NCBI RefSeq assembly: GCF_048128805.1
Contig: NC_136006.1
Coordinates: 6,027,679 to 6,091,678 of the forward strand
Reading direction: 5' to 3'
DNA length: 64,000 nucleotides
Origin: Centroberyx gerrardi
Lineage: Eukaryota; Chordata; Actinopteri; Beryciformes; Berycidae
Positions 1 to 13,088 of the stretch are shown here, one piece after another (the stretch's first letter is position 1; each line of letters begins with the position of its first letter). The notes beneath the pieces were generated by a model. The model had not been told where the DNA came from and made no database searches. It saw only the letters and a list, made by a program, of their open reading frames with translations. Made by a program: the position numbers and the translations under genes.

Positions 1-237
1 AGTTACATAGTTGCACAGTTTATTGGCGATTGTATATTAATGTGTTCGGGCTCAAACAGATCATAATGTAAAAAGTCTAGCAGAGTGTCGAGTCGATGCT
101 ACCTTAACTATTCACTTTTACTTATTATCATATTATTATGTACGACACGCACATCCAGTATGTGGAGGTGCCGGGCCGAGAGTCAGCCGATTAGAAAGGA
201 TGAAAAGCCCGGACACTATTCTGCATTTATCCTCTTG

Positions 238-1246
238 AACTGACAACGTGTCGATCAGTCAGGTCTTCTTCAGGTCAGATCTGATTAAACACTTCCTCGT
301 ACGTACAGATAACGACTTGCACGCAGTTATGGTGCATTGGTGAGCAGATGAAAACAAGCTTTTAAGAGGCACTAGGCCCTCTGCCAGAATTTATAACAAT
401 GTATGAAAATTAATAAGTTGAATTTTGACCTTAGTCCTGATAATTTTATCACTAGCGACACATATGTTTACTAGCACTAGTGATACACACGTTCATTTGG
501 CCTCGTTGTGTCCATTGATGTGTCTTGAATAATTATCAATGTTTTGTGTCTTTTTTCTGTACATTGATTTACTTTCAGATCATGTGACTTCTGGTCAGAG
601 GTGTGACCAAGTCAATTTTGCTCAAGTCCCAAGACAGTCTCAAGTCTTGAGGCACAAGTCTGAAGTCAAGTCCCAAGTCTAAATGTAGATTACCAAGTGA
701 AGTCCATGTCACTAATGTCAAGTCTCAAGTCTAAATGTAGAACAGCAAGTCAAGTCAGAACAAATCAAGAGTCCAGTATCAGTTTAATATCTTAAAGAAA
801 ACTAAATATCTAGGACTTTTCAATGCAATATGGTTTTAATAGGATAAAACCTTGGTAAGAGCATCATGAGTTTGATTTCTATAATCAGTTTCAACTTCAA
901 TAAATTCAATCATTCCATACAAATTCAGAAAACAGAATTTAAATTCAGTCGTCTGCTGGAACAAATCTCATCACTTTCAATCTGAGTCATTTACACAAAC
1001 ACAAGATCTCAAGTCAAGACTTTAGAAACCTTTTCAAGTCATCAAAGTACAAGTCAGAGTCAAGTCCCAAGTCACCAGAACCCAAGTCAAGTCAAGTCTC
1101 AAGTCTTCTCTGTGACTTCTGACTTGAGTCGAAGTCACGTGACGCGAGTCCCCACCTCTGCTATTCTTATCTCTACGTATAAGAGGAAGAGTTTACTCGG
1201 ATCTGACCTGATGAAGACCTGACCTTAACTGACACGTTGTCAGTTA
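238..1246. mobile_element. inverted-repeat (foldback) element with nested MITE
   Basis: Two arms of about 80 bp are inverted copies: 238-321 (AACTGACAACGTGTC...) and 1164-1246 (...GACACGTTGTCAGTT). They share long stretches such as GATCTGACCTGA.GAAGACCTGA. The interior contains the 565-bp hAT-like MITE. I could not see a clear target duplication. Confidence 0.6.
596..1160. mobile_element. hAT-like MITE, copy 1 (CAGAGGTG ends)
   Basis: Begins CAGAGGTG and ends CACCTCTG; both flanking thirds are rich in CAAGTC/AAGTCAAGTC sub-repeats and the middle is AT-rich. It is an inverted copy of 53727-54282 along its whole length. Flanking duplication is unclear here. Confidence 0.8.
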
Positions 1247-1639
1247 AAGTGGATAAACGCAGTACAGTGTGCAGGCTGTTCCTCTCTTCGGATCTACACC
1301 CATCCAACAACAACAACAACAATCTCTTTCAGATATCTCTCTTTTTCCAGCCTTGTTGTGATATATTTAGATATTATTTGGGCACAACCAATTCCCCGCT
1401 GGACCTCCATGAAGGCTCCAGCTGTGGTTGTTGGGAGATTGGTGACAGAACTGCAAATCCTCAGAGGCTGCAGTGTGTAAATGTGTTATCATGTAGGTAC
1501 GTATGTTGCCTTCTGTCCTCTGAAAAGTATGATAATCTGTTTGAGCTTTAGTGCTATCAATCATTTTAGCAGAGTATGTGCCATTTTTCTTTTATTAAAA
1601 ATAGTCTTTGTCAAAGCCTGAAGTCACGATTTGGTTTTA

Positions 1640-1857
1640 CTGCTGATTTAATGTCCTCTTTTATATCTCTGCCTTATATTTTACTTTTTTTTATTATGTT
1701 CTCTGATCCTTTTTTGTTATTTTATTCTGTCTTACAGCTGTATTTTGTACTTGCTTTGTGAAGCATTTTGTAACACTGTTAAGAAAGCTGCTATACAAAT
1801 AAATTACAAAATACTAAATAAATTATTTTAGCATTATTATTATTATTATTATTATGT
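1640..1857 (+). repeat. LINE/SINE-like 3' tail with (ATT)n
   Basis: Ends in AAGCTGCTATACAAATAAA followed by an (ATT)n tract. This is the widespread fish tail AAAGC.CTATAYAAATAAA(ATT)n. Similar tails occur at 18700-18835, 47035-47100 and 56650-56815. Confidence 0.5.
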
Positions 1858-1938
1858 TGGATATCTCAATTTGTAGCTACACCTTTCACCTCTCTGCTTG
1901 CCAAATACAGGAATAGAGTCTTTATATCCTAATGATGT

Positions 1939-3402
1939 GTATTAGGATAGTGTATTATTGCATTAGGATAGTGTATTAGTGTATTAGGATAGTGTATTAT
2001 TGCATTAGGATAGTGTATTATTGCATTAGGATAGTGTATTATTGTATTAGGATAGTGTATTAGTGCATTAGGATAGTGTATTATTGTATTAGGATAGTGT
2101 ATTAGTGCATTAGGATAGTGTATTAGTGTATTAGGATAGTGTATTATTGTATTAGGATAGTGTATTAGTGCATTAGGATAGTGTATTAGTGTATTAGGAT
2201 AGTGTATTATTGCATTAGGATAGTGTATTAGTGTATTAGGATAGTGTATTATTGCATTAGGATAGTGTATTAGTGTATTAGGATAGTGTATTATTGCATT
2301 AGGATAGTGTATTAGTGTATTAGGATAGTGTATTATTGCATTAGGATAGTGTATTAGTGTATTAGGATAGTGTATTATTGCATTAGGATAGTGTATTATT
2401 GCATTAGGATAGTGTATTATTGTATTAGGATAGTGTATTAGTGCATTAGGATAGTGTATTAGTGTATTAGGATAGTGTATTATTGCATTAGGATAGTGTA
2501 TTAGTGTATTAGGATAGTGTATTATTGCATTAGGATAGTGTATTAGTGTATTAGGATAGTGTATTATTGCATTAGGATAGTGTATTATTGCATTAGGATA
2601 GTGTATTATTGTATTAGGATAGTGTATTAGTGCATTAGGATAGTGTATTAGTGTATTAGGATAGTGTATTATTGCATTAGGATAGTGTATTATTGTATTA
2701 GGATAGTGTATTAGTGTATTAGGATAGTGTATTAGTGCATTAGGATAGTGTATTATTGCATTAGGATAGTGTATTATTGTATTAGGATAGTGTATTAGTG
2801 CATTAGGATAGTGTATTAGTGTATTAGGATAGTGTATTCGTGCATTAGGATAGTGTATTAGTGCATTAGGATAGTGTATTAGTGTATTAGGATAGTGTAT
2901 TATTGCATTAGGATAGTGTATTAGTGTATTAGGATAGTGTATTAGTGTATTAGGATAGTGTATTATTGCATTAGGATAGTGTATTAGTGTATTAGGATAG
3001 TGTATTATTGCATTAGGATAGTGTATTATTGCATTAGGATAGTGTATTAGTGTATTAGGATAGTGTATTATTGCATTAGGATAGTGTATTAGTGTATTAG
3101 GATAGTGTATTAGTGCATTAGGATAGTGTATTAGTGTATTAGGATAGTGTATTAGTGCATTAGGATAGTGTATTATTGCATTAGGATAGTGTATTAGTGT
3201 ATTAGGATAGTGTATTATTGCATTAGGATAGTGTATTAGTGCATTAGGATAGTGTATTAGTGTATTAGGATAGTGTATTCGTGCATTAGGATAGTGTATT
3301 AGTGTATTAGGATAGTGTATTAGTGCATTAGGATAGTGTATTAGTGCATTAGGATAGTGTATTAGTGTATTAGGATAGTGTATTAGTGTATTAGGATAGT
3401 GT
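1939..3402. repeat. 21-bp minisatellite, about 70 copies
   Basis: 1464 bp of a 21-bp unit, ATTAGGATAGTGTATTAKTGY, almost free of changes except two variable sites (TAGT/TATT and GTATT/GCATT) and two C substitutions. Variants alternate in a non-random order. It lies in pde9a sequence downstream of exon 2. Confidence 0.97.
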
Positions 3403-3709
3403 TATAAATGACAACTGGTAGGGATTCATGCCTGAACTGACTGTAAACCATCAAGGGCAGGAGGCTTGGCAGCAGAATATCCTGGCATAACAAACACTCA
3501 ATTCATAGTTGAGGTGATAATTATACTGTAAAATATATAGAAACACAGAAAAAAGGCAGCGACTGATATTCAGCTCATGTTACATTAAGCAATTACTGTG
3601 AAACCATCAGAGGTTTTAAAAGGCAAGGGAGACAGGAGAGAAAATAATTAGCATTTTCATGGGAGCTTATTATCATTATGCTGTTTGCAAACCACTAGAG
3701 CTGGCAGAG

Positions 3710-3711
<2 letters not shown>

Positions 3712-3751
<40 letters not shown>
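3712..3751. repeat. (GT)20 abutting pde9a exon 2 donor
   Basis: Pure dinucleotide tract ending two bases before the exon 2 donor (CA repeats in the pde9a sense strand). Confidence 0.95.
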
Positions 3752-3754
<3 letters not shown>

Positions 3755-3825
3755 CTTGGGAGGCCCAGCGCAGTACAGAACAGCTCCTTAATGTCACATG
3801 GGCTGCAGAACCTGCTGAACACCAC
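3755..3825 (-). CDS. pde9a: pde9a exon 2
   Basis: 71 nt, phase 0 in and phase 2 out. Acceptor CCTCACAG, donor AAG|GTAACA. It encodes [16 protein letters not shown] then CTALGLP plus a split Arg codon. A (CA)n tract on the sense strand starts three bases into intron 2, right after the donor GTAA. Confidence 0.9.
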
Positions 3826-5651
3826 CTGTGAGGGATGACACACACACACGCACACACACACACACACCATGATACATCACAAGGGCATAGTCTATAATTG
3901 ATGACCCTATATATAGATCAGCTTATCTGTATCTGTTTGACAAAATGATAACAGTAAATTCATAGCTAACTCTGTCACAACAACATGATGTAGCTCTTCA
4001 AAGCAGTGAGTTAGACCATTTTATCAACATTTTGTCTGATGACACACATACAGCACATGGAAGGATAATGTATTGATTATGGTGATTCTGATTATGTTTT
4101 GCAGTCGGTGTCTGTTGGTCAGGTCAAGTCAGATTTATTCCTCGAGATCTTTTAGGTTTGTCTGCGTTCAGGTCAAATCGGCAGAAGGTAGAAGTGGAAG
4201 AACGGGACGACATCTTGTTGCTGCTGCTTGGAAGATGTGTTTATGTGTTTACATCCAAGATGGCGCTCATGAGCTCAGCTGCTGTTAACAAGCTCCTTTC
4301 AAATCAACTAGAAACAAACTGAATGTAACTGATCATTTGGATTTTTATTACCTTGGACTGCTGACATCAGTGGATTCACTGTTGTTTGCTGCCCATGTTG
4401 ACACATTTTAGTAATTTGTGACGACAGTTGGGAGATATCAGAGTCTGTATTTGCTTAGTGAACAGAAGCCAGAAAGCCATCCATCAAGCTACAGGATCAT
4501 TGGTTTGTGTTTGCCTGGCTGGTGTCTTACACTAGGTGGACAGCCAATAGTAAAAGAAACAGCCATGTAGTAGCGATACTGAATATGTGGATGGGCATTT
4601 CTAAGTATTTTTTCATCACAGATTGAATAATGAAACATGAATTTCAGAGTTTTAGTTGTTGAATGCTCCTATTGACTATAAAACATCTGTAGTATCACAT
4701 ATTGAACTCTCTGCCCTCGAATGCATCGCAGTAAGTGCTTTTTAAATGAGCTGCTTTTTACCTCTACTTACATAGATGTTTTTTATTTCAGTTCAGTAGT
4801 ACTAGTTCAGTAATATTAGTCAGTAATTTTAGTTCTACTTAAAGTCACACTGAAATGAAAAATGACATTTTCACCTTTTTAGATCATTCTATCGTACCAT
4901 ACACCTATTTGACAATTTATGCCAAAAAAAAAAAGACTTTCTTGTATTTTTATATCAAAATATCATTAGGTTTACTTCCTGGAAATCAGAAAATCTTCAG
5001 TGGTGACATCACTGTGTACCAGGAAGCGACATAAAACCATCACAGATTCTTGAACAGTCCCGCCCCTCCGCCCCACCCCATCCATTAAAAAAACTGCCTT
5101 TCTCTCCTTAACTGATCTCCCATTGGTTCACACTTTTGAATGCTCCCTCCCCACGGTATGCCCCGCCCCCACATCCTGTTTCAACAGGAAATACATCACA
5201 TTAAGGAAGCAAGATGCTCTCAAACTGCGACTTCATTGTGACTTTAAGTAAAATTTCAGCTAAGTAACAGTAGGATATTTTGGTTTTCCCTCCACCTCTG
5301 ACTACAGTGATGTGAAAGTGGAACAATCAGCCGCTGGGGAGGAGGCGCGGAGCTGGCAGGCTTCCCACGCTGCTCCAGGCTCTTCTGTTGATTAAAGAAT
5401 ATGCAGATTCCAGCACGGCGGCAGTAAATATTTCTTATTTTTCTGCCCCCTCTCTCCGCCTAACCGCCTCGCAAACAAGGTCAAGCATCGTCATTGGATG
5501 TGACAAATGATTTGTTTTCCCCGTGTCAGCCTTCGGCCCACAAAGACAAGATGACCCACATAGATAAAGCGGAGCCGTACATCTGCCGGCGTCGAAGGCC
5601 GCGGACAACAATGTCGCGGGAGGAAACGGCAAGAGGAGGCCTGGGGAGGAG

Positions 5652-5704
<53 letters not shown>

Positions 5705-7988
5705 GAGGAAGGGAGGGGGGAGGGGGGTGGAGGAGGGGTAGAGATACAAACAAGGGCTGGCAGGAGGGCGAATGAAGAGATGAGTGGGGAGGTGGAGAGA
5801 GGTCAAAGAGCACTTCAACAACTTGCTGCTGGCAGCCTGTCACAGGTGCAGCAGACGTTCAGGCGGCGTTCAGGGGGCGTTCAGGAGTCGTTCAGGAGTC
5901 GTTCAGGGGGCGTTCAGGGGCTGCAGGAGGTCAGCGGACTGCAGAGACGCTTTCCTGACGCTCCGGACCGCAGCGGAAAGTTTAGTTTGTTGCGTTTCAG
6001 AGGTAAACTGTGGAGCTGTGGTGCCGCTCAACAGGAACCTGTGTTAAAATGTTTCTGTTTCTCTAGTCCGTCTAATCTTTCTGTTTCTGTCTTTGTTTCA
6101 GGAGGTTTTTACATGTTTATTTGTCTGCATACTTAAATGTTTTTACATGTTTATTTGTCTGCATGCTTTTATATATAGGTCCTCACTCCTCCTTTATTCC
6201 TGCCTTTATTCAGTTTTTAACTGTGAGCAAGAATATAATAAATTCAGCTTCAACTTCATTTTTGTGTTTGGTTCATTTAGGTTCATGCTGCGTCCAATTA
6301 CAAGTGAACCGGGGCTTGTAAACGGAGGTCACAGGGAGTTTTGGTAACCTGTCATCCCACCAGGTTAGAGATGTTGGCAGTATCTGTAACTTCAGGTAAG
6401 CATGATGGTCTTGTTTGTCTCTTCTTCTCTGGTGTTCAAACAGTGAAGAACACATGAAGAAATAGCTGAATATGAGCATCAGTCCAGACTTCATTTTGTT
6501 CTGTTAAGCTTTCCAAGCATGAGGAACTGCTGGCTGTCAGATGTCAATATCCGTCCTTCTACCCATAATCCCTTGCGTTTTTGTAGTTGGTTGGATTATG
6601 TTCTCCCTCCTAACGAACCACACCACAGTTCTCTTGTTAGAGGACTGAGACTTTCAGTTTGGTTATTTGGTGCCACAAGAGTTCAAATGGCATCGTTCTC
6701 ACCTGGACAAACAAACCAAACTGAAGGAAGAAACGCTCTGGAGCTCGAATAAAACACGCTGGGTGTGAACGCACCGTGAGACACACTGACACTCAGAGAA
6801 GTCAGTTCACTCAACTTGGAGTTTCTTAAAATGCCCAGAATCTGTTTTTGTCCGGTGACACATCTGGATGAAGGCCTAGAGTCAAAATGTTCAGTAAAGT
6901 CAGAGTTTAATCAATTCTGGGATCATTCACAGTAGTCCTTTTTTTCGTTTTTAAGATACAACAATCCCAATTATTGTGCTAGATGCTGTGATCATTAGAC
7001 TTGATGGTTTAAATATAATAAAATGATATCACTGCACCTGTGGCATCTTACATCGACATCTCTGTTGACTGAAATCATCTCATCTCTTGGTAAACTTGTA
7101 TTAATTTGTGTTTTATTGGTCTTTTTTGACTGTTTTTACCTGCAGCGGACAGTCTAAACAAAACGCCTCAATATTGCTGATATACTAATATTCAATGATT
7201 ATTAAATGTGGAAACTATCATCAAAAAATCATGATATCAAATTATACATGATAATTGTGCAGCCGCTATCAGCAAGTCTCCTTTAGATTTAGATTAAAAA
7301 AAAGCCTAGTCTCAGTTCTCATTTTAAATTAATGCAGTATATTTATATTTAATCAGTGATTCTATTTGAGTGCAAGAAACTGAGAATTCATATATGTTCG
7401 TCCCTCTCATGGAAAAACAACACAACTCCATTAACATATGAAAAGATATTAAATCACACTCCATATCCAGAATAATACCTGGATAAAACACAAAAGACAT
7501 AAAAGCTGGAGATCCAAAATGATTTTAAGACAAAACTTATCAAAAAGGTATTGAACAGTTTCCCTCTCTCTCACTGTTTTATAATTGTGTTTAATTTCTA
7601 GGTTTCTCATCACTTCACTTTTATGTTTCATCTCTATACAAATAAATGAACTAAACCAACAAACGAAGCTAATTTTCTGCCAGGTTTTGTTGAGGCAATC
7701 AACTGCAGGGCCTCGTCTGATTCTGTTTATAAAAGTAAATGCATAAAAAAATGATAAACAGAAATCAATTCCCTCTGTTGCATAATGACATATACTGTCA
7801 TTCGGCACGGAAAAGCATCAAAAACAGAATAATTTCAGAACCAGCGTCAACACAAGTGTTTGTACTGAGAAATCTCCAATAATACCTAATATTGTCTGCA
7901 GAAGACTTTTTAGTGTCTGTCAAATAAACCATTGGCTCATTATCTGGCATCTTCAAGAGACATACAGCACATGTATGGACTCTTATGG

Positions 7989-8034
<46 letters not shown>

Positions 8035-9689
8035 TAGATGCTGGTGTGTCTGATGACTGCACATATGGCAGCGCTGATGTAAGCTTCTGTTGCAGGCCGT
8101 TGTTTTGCTTTATAATAACAACAGACTTTATGTTATATCATAAGTCATAATCTGCAATGCTTCTCTCTATCACTGGCTGCTCTAACTCAACAGTGATCCA
8201 ACCTATATCCAGTTCATAAAACTTCTCCACTGTCTGTTCTAAACAGCCGGTGTCTGGTAGCTCTTTCCTGGGAAAAATCCTCTGCCGCACAGGAAGTGAT
8301 GCGTTTTACGTTTCCGGTTTGTTTGGAATCAACAGAAGAAGAAGAACTGTTAGCATGAGCAGTGATAGCCACCATGGCTGAACAGACAGAGAAAAGAGAA
8401 ACTCAAACTGCATCAACAGAAAATCAAAGCTCCGCCCACACTGTTTGATTGACAGGTGATCTGTGATGAGCGATCTTGCAGATTACCACTTTAAAAGAAA
8501 ACAAAAAAACACTGCATACTGTTTCTATGTAGTGTTTTCTAGCTTTAGTTTACTTGCACAGTGATAAAACATAGAAGGAAAGTTCTGTTAGTTGACAAAG
8601 CGATGTTTAAAAAGGAAGTGATTAATTTGTCAGAAATTGATTAGTGCCAGTACTAAGAGAGCTTAGCTAGTCTCATGTGTATCCTATGATCTTTTGATTG
8701 TATTTTTATTGTGTTGTATATAAAGTTGTGGTTATTCTGTCTTCCATCGAGGGCCACAATGGAAATAAGCCATTCAGTCAGTGTGTTAAATGTTTTCCTG
8801 TGCTATCCTCTGGAGTCAAATATACAGAATTGTTTTTGTTTTATGAGGTATTTTTCTATTTTTCTATTTCTGAAATCAAATCAAGTGATAAAAACACTGA
8901 TGATGAGCTGCAGTGATAGAAAACACAGCAAGAGGAGAAACAAATTACTAATTTGTGCAGTGAGATATATTAAAAAAATGCTAATGAAAACACTTCACCT
9001 CAAAAGAAAATGACAACAACAAAATGTCAAAAAGATTCAGCTGAATTTGATGACAGAGTGTAAATGAGTGCCTGCATCTTTTGACTGAATCATAAGGTGT
9101 CAAATCTGCATGAAGGACTGGAGTCAAAATGTCCAGTGAAGTCAGAGTTCATCATTGAAAGCGCTGCATTTATTTGTATTTTTTTACTCTCCATGTGCAG
9201 CTAGAACTCCAGCAGCTGTTCACAAACTTGACTCTTGATGGAAGCACAAATATGAAATACGGCTAAATGAATCCATGATGTTCCCGTCAGGTTTTATCTG
9301 ATTTCTATAACGAACCCTCATACGGTCTATCTACACATGCAGCATCACGTGAGACCAGTTAAAGCCACTATGATGCAAATGAGGAAGAGGCAGAGCTTCC
9401 ATGTTCAAATCTATTGACCAGAAGAGGACAGGCTGATTAGTCTGATCCTGAATGAGAACATGAGATAACAAAGAGAGAAAATCAAACAAAACAAAACAAT
9501 GGTGGCGGTAAACAAAAGCGCATGACTCAGTAATAATAACATTGTTTTGTGATACAAGCTGCTGTCCACCTAGTTTGTGTATGCAAAGTGCAGCTGAATA
9601 TGCAAAAGCTTTGTGATCTAGAACAAATAAGGCATTGGTTGAATTATGGCTGGAACACACGCACACACACACAAACACACACACCTACA

Positions 9690-9723
<34 letters not shown>

Positions 9724-9866
9724 TAATCCCAATCTTAATCTTAATTTTAAACCTGAGTCCCAATTAAAGAAGTGAGGAGCGGCGAAATGTCCTCACTTTG
9801 TAGGATTTTTCCCATCTTTCTATCCTTGTGAGGACGTTTTGGTCCTGATAAATACAGATATACAAG

Positions 9867-9903
<37 letters not shown>

Positions 9904-12900
9904 ACACTCACACCAGAGAGCCAAAACAGTCTGCTGCTCATTATATTGCCAGACTTGAGTCTATTACAGGACTGGATTTCATTTAAAAAGCTGTGAGCAA
10001 AGTCACAAATCCCCCCAAAAAAAGAGTGTATTCCATATAAATCCACAGAAAGACGGTCCGTGGCATTAACAGTGTGTCTGCATGTGAGAATAAAAAAAAA
10101 GACTATAGGAAAAATGTTGCATATAGAAAGATTCAGGAAAGGTGCTGGGAGAAAGGAAAGGTACAAAGAAAGGAGAATGTGGGACCCAGGTGGCACTCAT
10201 GAAGGACCGGAAGATTGACAACTTTTAAAAAAAAAAGCTTTGGCAAAGTGTGCAGAAGCTGTTGTCCTTCAAAATAAGAGTCTGTATTAACGTCTATTCC
10301 ACAGGTTGTACTGTCAGACAGACAGATAGATAGATAGAAAGACAGAAAGACAGAAAGATAGATAGAGAAATAGAGAGACAGATATATAGATAGATAAGTA
10401 GATAGATAGATAGATACAGTAGATAGAGAGATAGAAAGATAGATAGATAGATACAACAGATAGATACAGTAGATAGAGAGATAGAAAGACAGATGGATAG
10501 ATAGACAGATAGAGAGATAGACATATATAGATAGATAAGTAGATAAACAGATAGATAGAAAGATAGATAGACAGACAGATAGAGAAATAGATAGACAGAT
10601 ATATAGATAGATAAGTAGATAGATAAACAGACAGATAGATAGATAGATAGAGAAATAGAGAGATAGACATATATAGATAGATAGATAGATAGATAGATAG
10701 ACAGCTAGATAGATAGACAGACAGATAGACAGATAGAGAGATAGATATATAGATAGAGATAGACAGATAGATAGATAGATAAGTAGATAAATAGATAGAC
10801 AGATAGACAGATAGATAGATGAAAGGAGTGTGTGACAACAGAGTGACATGACAGTGCAGCAGGAAGTTGCTTTTATATTTCACCGTGGCAACAAGTGACC
10901 ACTGATCCAGCGAACAAACAGCTCAATACGGACGATGAATAGATATTGATACGACAGAACTGCACCGGCATGAAAACCAGTGAGCACAGAGTCACATGAC
11001 AGAGCTGGACCGCCTGCATCGCTTTGGGAAGTCAGGCACCTAACTATGTTTCTGATATCACTTCTAACACATCACCATGTCGTAATAAAATCATATTCTG
11101 AAACATTTCTGCTAGTTTGGGTTGAGGTTGGACTTGGCCTTCTCCTGCACATTTAGGCTTTATTTGGTCTTAAAATCGTATTCATTCTTAAAAACAAGAC
11201 AGATTAATACAAGTTTACCAAGAGATGAGATGATTTCTCTTATTCCAATTCAATTCCACTAAGAGTTCCCATGAAATACGTGACCTTACTTTCAAACAAA
11301 GTGACTGTCCTTATCTCAGAATACTACGTCTTCTACTTGAAACAACTGAAGCATTAACCGCATTAACCTTTAAAACAAGCACAATTTTCTCTCTTTTCGA
11401 CACGGTGAGAGCGCCCGCACCAGGAAATGACTGGTTGAGATGGACATATGTTTTTCTGCAGTGGATACAGACTCTGGATGAACTCCATAAAAAAAGTCAC
11501 AGCGCAATAAATGCAAAGTGCCGGCGAAGCATAAAGCTCTTTATATGGCCTTTTATGAGCTGCCGTTTCTACTCCATCGGTGCGTTAGTGTAAACAAAAC
11601 TCGACCTCCACACATCACTGCTGTCTGCAGATGGAGAGCAGCAAACCTTTGGCATTAGCCATTATGGGACACTCTGTCTAATTATGGAGGCATGATTGTG
11701 GATTATGTGTGTCTCGAATGTGTGTGTGTGGACTTTCCAATTGGACTGTGTGTGTGTGTGTGTGTGTGTGTGTGAACTTTGCTTTCTCTCTGTGATTGAA
11801 GACTTAATGAGATTTCTTAATAGTGTGATCACTGTTTTGGGTTTTCATGTGGCAGAAATGTTTCAGATCACAATAAATTTGGATATTCTGGATGTTGAGG
11901 TTCACAGTGATTTTAAGTTTCTATTTCAGTTGAAAAGCAACGGATCTCAGTCAATAAAGTGTCACACATACATGTAAAGAAATGTAAATATTGCATGTTG
12001 CAGGTTCAGTTCTCTTTCCAACATAACAAAAGAACAGAATAAATCAAATCAGAAACAGTCTGTGATTGAACTTTCAGCTTGAAATGTGTCTCTTTTCTAA
12101 CTAGACTTAAATGTTGCAACCAATTCCATTTTCCTCATTTTTACCCTTAACAAAATGAAAAGTTAAGCAGGAACCTTGCAGCTAATCTGCAGCATACGCA
12201 CTAGTTTACTTTATATAAACAGTCACAAAACATCGCTGTCACTTTGCCAGAGTTTGCCGGTCCTGCTGAATCTGCAGCACAGCAAACTTCAGGCAGTGAT
12301 GGAAAGGGCTTCAACAGCTGATGAATCTAATTTGAATGAATTTGCATGTGCAAGTTTTACTGCAGCTAATTTGCAGCAAACATTGCTGCATATTTCCTGC
12401 ATCATTTGTAGGAATTATTCCTACTGTACGAGTAAACTGAGCCAGTAAATTGAAACACCAGAGAGGCTGTGAGGCGTAAAAACAGTAGCTGCCAGGTTGG
12501 GAGGTTAAAGGCTCAAAAGCTGCAATCCTTGATCCTCATATACAGTAAAAACAAAGTAGAGACGTTCACTAATTCACCAAAATAACTGGCAGAACCCTTT
12601 ATATAGGGAAGGATGGACAGTGTGTAACAGGTAAGAATAGTTTTAAGTGTAATTTGACACTATGAAAAGTTGTCTATGCATTCACTGCTTGTAATTATTA
12701 GAGAAAACTATCTGCATATTGAAATCTGTGTTGTGCAGGATGAAAGCATTGCAAAGAAATGCTTATTTTCCCCCAAATGCATGCCCCAAACTTCAGGAAT
12801 GTGCGTGTGTGTTTAAGGTTTGTGCAATATAATGAGATTTGCCTGCTCCAGAATTGCGGACAGGGGCTTTAAAAGTCCCAACCTGAGTTACTGAGTTACT

Positions 12901-13022
12901 CTTCAACCTCAGAAACCACACACACATTTATTCAGCTTCAACACAAAGCTGTGAGATTAAGATGTGTGTACAGACTGTAAGACGAACAAACTCATACATC
13001 CAGTAGAGTCTATTTGTCTCTG

Positions 13023-13088
<66 letters not shown>

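Larger units (their letters stand above)
5301..8160. other. pde9a intron 1, mostly unique
   Basis: Contains a (GT)n at 5654-5702 followed by a G-rich purine stretch, a short 12-bp tandem repeat (GTTCAGGNGNC..., 5858-5922) and a 26-bp direct duplication near 6108-6170. The reading frames at 5435-5843, 5654-6136 and 7449-7808 show no gene signal and overlap repeats. No exon recognised. Confidence 0.5.

Noticed and set aside
1939..3402. CRISPR-like regular array
   Set aside because: Units are contiguous 21-mers without unique spacers in a vertebrate intron; it is a minisatellite.
1..3700. Further pde9a exons left of exon 2
   Set aside because: I looked for the next family segment (around LL..DDA..SIDP) on the minus strand and saw none; it probably lies beyond the window.
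5435..6136. Overlapping frames of 87-160 codons
   Set aside because: They run through a (GT)n tract, overlap on both strands, and have no recognisable product or splice context.
10133..10883. Minus-strand frames of 189 and 238 codons rich in YLSI
   Set aside because: Translation of the GATA/GACA array; no start context or homology.
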